Part shown: positions 59,106 through 64,000 of the stretch, piece by piece
Position numbering within the stretch: position 1 is the first letter of the stretch
How the letters are laid out: the number at the start of each line of letters is the position of its first letter
Assembly: GCF_009741375.1 (NCBI RefSeq)
Contig: NZ_WOWP01000016.1
Coordinates: 62,001 to 126,000 of the forward strand
Direction: 5' to 3'
Length of the DNA: 64,000 bases
Origin: Flavobacterium rakeshii
Lineage (GTDB): Bacteria > Bacteroidota > Bacteroidia > Flavobacteriales > Flavobacteriaceae
Translations under genes and position numbers: made by a program
Notes under the pieces: model-generated
Database searches by the model: none
What the model was told of the DNA's origin: nothing
Seen by the model: only the letters and a program-made list of their open reading frames with translations

Positions 59106-61958
59106 ATGCCGAAAGACACTTCTATTAAATCAGTTTTAATTATAGGTTCGGGTCCAATTATCATCGGACAGGCCTGCGAATTTGACTATGCCGGATCACA
59201 GGCAGCACGATCTTTAAAGGAAGAAGGGATTGAGGTTATCCTGATTAACTCTAATCCTGCAACAATCATGACCGACCCATCTATGGCCGATCATGTGTAC
59301 CTTAAGCCTCTTAACACTAAATCTATTATTGAAATTTTAAAGGCTCACCCGAATATCGATGCTGTATTGCCGACAATGGGAGGTCAAACAGCTCTTAACC
59401 TTTGTCTTGAGGCAGAGGAAAAAGGGATTTGGGAAGATTTTAATGTAAGGCTGATAGGTGTAGATATTAACGCAATCAACATTACAGAAGACAGGGAGCA
59501 ATTTAAACAGCTTCTTGAAAGAATTGAGATTCCTGCAGCTCCGGCTAAAACAGCAAACTCTTTCCTTAAAGGTAAAGAAATTGCACAGGAGTTTGGATTC
59601 CCGCTTGTAATTCGCCCTTCATTTACACTGGGTGGTACAGGTGCAGCTTTCGTATATAAAGAAGAGGAGTTTGATGAACTGCTTACACGCGGTCTTGAAG
59701 CTTCACCAATACACGAGGTTCTTATTGATAAAGCACTTTTCGGATGGAAAGAGTATGAGCTTGAGCTTCTTCGTGATAAAAATGACAATGTAGTTATCAT
59801 CTGTTCTATTGAGAACATGGACCCAATGGGTATCCACACAGGAGACAGTATTACTGTTGCTCCGGCTATGACCCTTTCTGATAGTACTTATCAGAGAATG
59901 AGGGATATGGCAATCAAGATGATGAGAAGTATAGGTAACTTTGCGGGTGGTTGTAACGTGCAGTTTGCCGTAAGCCCTGATGAGAAAGAAGATATCGTGG
60001 CTATTGAGATTAACCCTCGTGTATCACGTTCATCTGCACTGGCTTCAAAAGCAACAGGTTACCCAATTGCAAAAATCGCTTCTAAACTGGCTTTAGGTTA
60101 TCACCTTGACGAACTAATGAACCAGATTACCAAGTCAACTTCAGCTTACTTTGAGCCAACACTTGACTACGTAATCGTAAAAATACCTCGTTGGAACTTT
60201 GATAAGTTTGACGGTGCTGACAGAAGACTTGGTCTTCAAATGAAATCAGTAGGTGAGGTTATGGGTATTGGTCGTTCATTCCAGGAAGCACTTCACAAAG
60301 CTACACAGTCTCTTGAAATTAAGAGAAACGGTCTTGGTGCCGACGGTAAAGGATATACTAACTACGAGCAGATTATAGATAAACTTACTCATGCCAGCTG
60401 GGATAGAGTATTCGTAATCTATGATGCAATCCAGATGGGTATTCCGTTAAGCCGAATCAACGAGATTACTAATATCGATATGTGGTTCCTTAAACAATAT
60501 GAGGAGCTTTACATCCTGGAGAAAGAAATTTCTACCTATACTATAGATACGTTACCGAAAGAGCTTCTTCTTGAAGCGAAACAAAAAGGTTTTGCAGACA
60601 GACAAATTGCTCACATGGTAGGATGTCTTGAGAGTGAAGTTTACAACAAGCGTAACGATATGGGAGTTAACCGTGTTTATAAACTGGTTGATACCTGTGC
60701 GGCAGAGTTTAAGGCAAGAACGCCTTACTACTACTCAACGTTTGAAGCTGAAATCCAAAAGGCAGACGGTACAAGATTTGTAGACAATGAAAGTGCTGTA
60801 ACAGATAAGAAAAAGGTTATTGTACTTGGATCAGGACCTAACAGAATTGGTCAGGGTATTGAGTTTGACTACTCTTGTGTACACGGTGTACTTGCCGCTT
60901 CAGAGTGTGGTTATGAAACAATCATGATTAACTGTAACCCTGAAACGGTTTCTACCGACTTCGATACGGCTGATAAGTTATACTTTGAGCCTGTATTCTG
61001 GGAACACATTTATGACATTATCCGTCATGAAAAACCGGAAGGTGTAATTGTACAGCTTGGTGGGCAAACAGCTCTTAAACTTGCTGAGAAACTTGACAGA
61101 TACGGTATAAAAATATTAGGTACTAGCTACGAAGCACTTGACCTTGCTGAAGACAGAGGACGTTTCTCTGAACTACTTTCTGATCTTAAAATTCCATTCC
61201 CTAAGTTTGGTGTGGCAGAAAGTGCAGAAGAGGCTTCTAAACTTGCAGATACGCTAGATTTCCCGCTACTTGTAAGACCTTCTTACGTACTTGGTGGTCA
61301 GGGTATGAAAATCGTTATCAACAAAAAAGAACTTGAAGAGCACGTTATCGACCTGCTTAAGAGTATCCCGGGTAACAAACTTTTGTTAGACCACTACCTT
61401 GATGGTGCTATCGAAGCAGAAGCCGATGCGATTTGTGATGGTGAAGATGTTTACATCATCGGTATCATGGAGCACATTGAGCCTTGTGGTGTACACTCTG
61501 GTGACAGTAACGCAACACTACCTCCGTTTAACCTTGGAGAGTTTGTAATGCAACAGATAAAAGACCATACTAAGAAAATTGCAGTAGCACTTAAAACAGT
61601 AGGTCTAATCAACATACAGTTTGCTATTAAAGATGATACAGTATACATTATCGAAGCAAACCCAAGAGCATCGAGAACGGTTCCGTTTATCGCAAAAGCT
61701 TACGGTGAGCCTTATGTAAACTATGCAACTAAAGTTATGCTTGGAGAGAAAAAAGTAAAAGACTTTACTTTCAACCCTCAGCTTAACGGATATGCTATCA
61801 AACAACCGGTATTCTCTTTCAACAAGTTTCCTGGTGTAAACAAAAAACTTGGGCCTGAAATGAAGTCTACAGGTGAAAGCATCCTGTTCATTGAAGATCT
61901 TAAAGACGATCAGTTTTATGAACTGTACTCAAGAAGGAAAATGTACTTGAGCAGATAA
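59106..61958 (+). CDS. carB: Carbamoyl-phosphate synthase large subunit lacking the allosteric domain
   Basis: This 950-residue enzyme makes carbamoyl phosphate from bicarbonate, ammonia (from CarA) and two ATP, for arginine and pyrimidine synthesis. Two homologous halves are visible, each with a pre-ATP-grasp domain (GSGPIIIGQACEFDYAGSQA at about 14-33; GSGPNRIGQGIEFDYS near 575) and an ATP-grasp domain (RPSFTLGGTGAAF; RPSYVLGGQGMKI). The chain stops near the end of the second ATP-grasp region, about 120 residues short of Escherichia coli CarB, so the C-terminal MGS allosteric domain for UMP/ornithine control is missing. carA is not in the window. Confidence 0.95.
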   Translation: MPKDTSIKSVLIIGSGPIIIGQACEFDYAGSQAARSLKEEGIEVILINSNPATIMTDPSMADHVYLKPLNTKSIIEILKAHPNIDAVLPTMGGQTALNLCLEAEEKGIWEDFNVRLIGVDINAINITEDREQFKQLLERIEIPAAPAKTANSFLKGKEIAQEFGFPLVIRPSFTLGGTGAAFVYKEEEFDELLTRGLEASPIHEVLIDKALFGWKEYELELLRDKNDNVVIICSIENMDPMGIHTGDSITVAPAMTLSDSTYQRMRDMAIKMMRSIGNFAGGCNVQFAVSPDEKEDIVAIEINPRVSRSSALASKATGYPIAKIASKLALGYHLDELMNQITKSTSAYFEPTLDYVIVKIPRWNFDKFDGADRRLGLQMKSVGEVMGIGRSFQEALHKATQSLEIKRNGLGADGKGYTNYEQIIDKLTHASWDRVFVIYDAIQMGIPLSRINEITNIDMWFLKQYEELYILEKEISTYTIDTLPKELLLEAKQKGFADRQIAHMVGCLESEVYNKRNDMGVNRVYKLVDTCAAEFKARTPYYYSTFEAEIQKADGTRFVDNESAVTDKKKVIVLGSGPNRIGQGIEFDYSCVHGVLAASECGYETIMINCNPETVSTDFDTADKLYFEPVFWEHIYDIIRHEKPEGVIVQLGGQTALKLAEKLDRYGIKILGTSYEALDLAEDRGRFSELLSDLKIPFPKFGVAESAEEASKLADTLDFPLLVRPSYVLGGQGMKIVINKKELEEHVIDLLKSIPGNKLLLDHYLDGAIEAEADAICDGEDVYIIGIMEHIEPCGVHSGDSNATLPPFNLGEFVMQQIKDHTKKIAVALKTVGLINIQFAIKDDTVYIIEANPRASRTVPFIAKAYGEPYVNYATKVMLGEKKVKDFTFNPQLNGYAIKQPVFSFNKFPGVNKKLGPEMKSTGESILFIEDLKDDQFYELYSRRKMYLSR

Positions 61959-61976
61959 TTATTAGCTTAATATATT

Positions 61977-62005
61977 AAAAGCCCGCTTTTAGCGGGCTTT
62001 TTTAT
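61977..62005 (+). terminator. Terminator of carB
   Basis: AAAAGCCCGCT pairs with AGCGGGCTTTT over a short loop, followed by a T-run. Confidence 0.9.
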
Positions 62006-62059
62006 TGAATGTCGCCTTTTTTACCACTGCTTTTTTGTAGAAATAATTCGAGTGTTTAA

Positions 62060-62087
62060 TTGTGGTTAAGTTATTATGATATATTTG
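62060..62087 (+). promoter_or_regulatory. Promoter of the CotH-like gene (TTG-N17-TATATTTG)
   Basis: TTG at 62060-62062, a 17-base spacer and TATATTTG at 62080-62087, 32 bases before the ATG at 62119. Confidence 0.7.
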
Positions 62088-62118
62088 TTAAAAATACACG
62101 AAACCAACTAGTTAAAAC

Positions 62119-64000
62119 ATGAATTTAAAAATTACGCTCAAGCATTTATTTGCTTTTGTGCTATTGCTGCCCGCAATGGCATTTGCCCAGGTTACTTTTA
62201 CAGACAGTAACCTTCCTATCGTTATTATTAATACCGATATTAACCCCGACACCGGACAACCGACAGACATACCGGATGAACCTAAAGTATGGGCCGATAT
62301 GAAAATTATTTTTCATCCCGACGGTACCCGTAACTATATGACCGATCAGGATAATGCCGATTTTCTGGATTATGATGCCCGTATTAAAATTGAATTAAGA
62401 GGTTCTACTTCTCAAAATCTTCCTAAAAAGCAATATGGCTGGACAACTTATGATGCTAATGGAGATAAACAGAATGTAAGTATACTGGGCATGCCTAGTG
62501 AAAACGACTGGATATTAAACGGACTGGCGTTTGATGCAACTCTTATGAGGGATTACCTTGTATATAACATGTCCCGCCAAATGGGGCAGTATGCATCGCG
62601 TACACAATATTGTGAAGTAGTGATAGATGGTAATTACCGCGGATTGTATGTGTTACAGGAGAAACTAAAAGACGATTCTAAAAGGATTAATATTGAAGAT
62701 ATAAGTGAAGGCGATATATCGGGCACTAATCTAACCGGAGGTTATATTACCAAAGCCGATAAAACTACAGGGGGCGACCCTGTGGCATGGGTAATGCAGT
62801 CTGACGCACAAAGTACCGATTTTATCCATGCGCTTCCTAAACCGGAAGATGTTACCGTAGAGCAGGATACTTATATACATTCACAGTTTACGGCTCTGGA
62901 AACGGCAGCTAACAATAGTGATTCTGATTTGATTACGGGATATCCTTCTGTAATTGATGTGCCTACTTTTGTTGATTTTATGATATTGAACGAGCTTTCT
63001 TCAAATGTGGATGCTTACCAGATAAGCACTTATTTTCACAAAGACAGGGGAGGTAAGCTAAGGGCAGGGCCTGTGTGGGACTTTAACCTGAGCTTTGGTC
63101 ATGATGAGTTTGGAGACAGAAGTCATACCGATATTTGGCAGTTTGATAACGGCGATAATGAAGGGCCACGTTTTTGGAAACAGTTATTTGCCAATACCGA
63201 GTTTAAATGTTACCTCTCTAAACGCTGGAATTCGCTTACCGCTACCGGTAATGTTTTAAATTATGATAGTCTAAGCAATTACATAGATGAAACGGTAGAC
63301 CTTATTAGCGAAGCAGCAGCTAGGGAACAGCAACGCTGGGGTACTGTGCCTAACCATGCAGCAGAGATTACTGCGCTTAAAGCTTTTATTGCCGATAGGA
63401 TTAACTGGATGACAGATCATGTAGGGACATTTACAGCCTGTAATGACCCTGATTTGCCACAGTTGGTTATAAACAGGATAAATTACCATCCGGGAGAGTC
63501 GGATGAATTTCCGGAGTCTGACGATCAGGAATTTATAGAAATTAAAAATACGGGCAACGAAACTGTAAATCTTACAGGGGTGTATCTGCGTGAATTGGGT
63601 ATTTCATATCAGTTCCCGGTAAATGCCACATTGGAAGCAGGACAGGGGATATTTATCGCCAGTAATCCTGAAGTTTTTGAAGCAAGATATGGTTTTGCTC
63701 CTTATGGTAAGTTTGAGCGTAACCTGTCTAACAGTACGCAGCGACTGGTACTTGCCGATGGTTTTGGAAATGTTATTGACGATGTTGAATATGAAGATGA
63801 TAGTCCGTGGCCGGATGCCGATGGAAACGGAAGTTACCTACTGCTTACAGATATTTCGTTAGATAACAGTTTAGCGTCAAGCTGGACAGCAGTTGAGGAA
63901 AGCTCGCTTTCGGTTTCAGATTATGTTATGGCTTCGCAGCTTATATTGTATCCTAACCCTGTAAATAATGTACTTACTATCCAGGCAGCCGAAAATATTG
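62119..64000 (+). CDS. CotH kinase family protein with lamin-tail domain and T9SS sorting signal (3' end outside window)
   Basis: The frame is open from the ATG at 62119 to the window end (627 residues visible). It has a signal peptide (1-24, ending AFAQ) and a CotH domain (about 55-425) with ELRGSTSQNLPKKQYG, NDWILNGLAFDATLMRD, GNYRGLYVLQEKLKDD and GKLRAGPVWDFNLSFG, the kinase-like active region. A lamin-tail domain (about 454-585, LVINRINYHPG ... FIEIKNTGNETVNLTGVYL) and the start of a type A sorting domain (LILYPNPVNNVLTIQA) follow. CotH of Bacillus is a secreted protein kinase; this one would act at the cell surface after T9SS export. Only the last part of the sorting domain is cut off. 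Confidence 0.93.
   Translation, partial: MNLKITLKHLFAFVLLLPAMAFAQVTFTDSNLPIVIINTDINPDTGQPTDIPDEPKVWADMKIIFHPDGTRNYMTDQDNADFLDYDARIKIELRGSTSQNLPKKQYGWTTYDANGDKQNVSILGMPSENDWILNGLAFDATLMRDYLVYNMSRQMGQYASRTQYCEVVIDGNYRGLYVLQEKLKDDSKRINIEDISEGDISGTNLTGGYITKADKTTGGDPVAWVMQSDAQSTDFIHALPKPEDVTVEQDTYIHSQFTALETAANNSDSDLITGYPSVIDVPTFVDFMILNELSSNVDAYQISTYFHKDRGGKLRAGPVWDFNLSFGHDEFGDRSHTDIWQFDNGDNEGPRFWKQLFANTEFKCYLSKRWNSLTATGNVLNYDSLSNYIDETVDLISEAAAREQQRWGTVPNHAAEITALKAFIADRINWMTDHVGTFTACNDPDLPQLVINRINYHPGESDEFPESDDQEFIEIKNTGNETVNLTGVYLRELGISYQFPVNATLEAGQGIFIASNPEVFEARYGFAPYGKFERNLSNSTQRLVLADGFGNVIDDVEYEDDSPWPDADGNGSYLLLTDISLDNSLASSWTAVEESSLSVSDYVMASQLILYPNPVNNVLTIQAAENI

Noticed and set aside
1..64000. 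tRNA and rRNA genes
   Set aside because: No T-arm GGTTCGAAT-like segment with matching acceptor stem and no rRNA-like conserved sequence was noticed by eye; a tRNAscan run would settle this.
1..64000. CRISPR array or cas genes
   Set aside because: No regularly spaced short repeats and no Cas-like protein; the only short repeats in series are the three operators at 21017-21181.

Overview
The window is a stretch of a Bacteroidota (Flavobacteriaceae, Flavobacterium-like) chromosome. The evidence is AT-rich DNA with many TTG-N17-19-TAnnTTTG promoters (the flavobacterial sigma consensus), two proteins with type IX secretion (T9SS) C-terminal sorting domains at the window edges, and families typical of the group: DUF4290, DUF5686, DUF4199, CarboxypepD_reg TonB-dependent receptors, type B L31, and a CarB without its allosteric domain. 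No rRNA or tRNA gene, IS element or CRISPR array was seen. It reads as core chromosome with a few accessory genes.

Layout. 1-4.8 kb: end of a T9SS-secreted protein, small unknown genes, a tandem pair of near-identical small secreted proteins, and a Pfk-2 type phosphofructokinase. 5-8.4 kb: DUF493-DUF4290-murA, then a membrane-anchored cytochrome c overlapping a membrane protein. 8.4-17.3 kb: cell-envelope cluster with two 825-residue DUF5686 outer-membrane proteins (one behind aroQ) and four small outer-membrane beta-barrel genes. 17.4-20.3 kb: xerD, then a PAS sensor kinase overlapping a CheY-like receiver. 20.3-27 kb: a TetR regulator and a complete RND efflux system (adaptor, pump, outer-membrane channel) with four copies of one composite operator. 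27-29.5 kb: rny, a probable 6S RNA, zapA and a coiled-coil partner. 29.6-35.3 kb: M23 peptidase, TonB-dependent receptor, EF-hand lipoprotein, DUF2971. 35.4-41.2 kb: HAD phosphatase and a leftward operon DUF4199-glycosyltransferase-phosphosugar mutase-MsbA-like ABC transporter. 41.3-43.6 kb: rpmE2 with a structured leader, GlmU-like protein, thermonuclease. 43.7-46.1 kb: an OmpR-type two-component system with a PepSY-like protein and a shared 11-bp-spaced direct-repeat box. 46.2-53.4 kb: an AT-rich DUF2971 gene, peptide-binding lipoprotein, mtaB, methyltransferase, SDR, GNAT, pirin. 53.5-58.6 kb: hydrolase, lytic transglycosylase, thioredoxin-fold protein with a degenerate active site, quinone oxidoreductase, a Crp/Fnr gene with no canonical start codon, GyrI-like protein, TPR protein. 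58.6-64 kb: rpmH, carB and the start of a CotH-kinase/LTD/T9SS protein.

The best candidates for new biology are regulatory: the TetR composite operators of the efflux locus, the direct-repeat box shared by the two-component and PepSY transcription units, the start-less Crp/Fnr gene with a palindrome in front of its neighbour, and the L31 leader. Other notable points are MurA with Asp at the usual catalytic Cys position, and a tandem gene pair with conserved bodies but divergent signal peptides. No clearly new multi-gene system was found.
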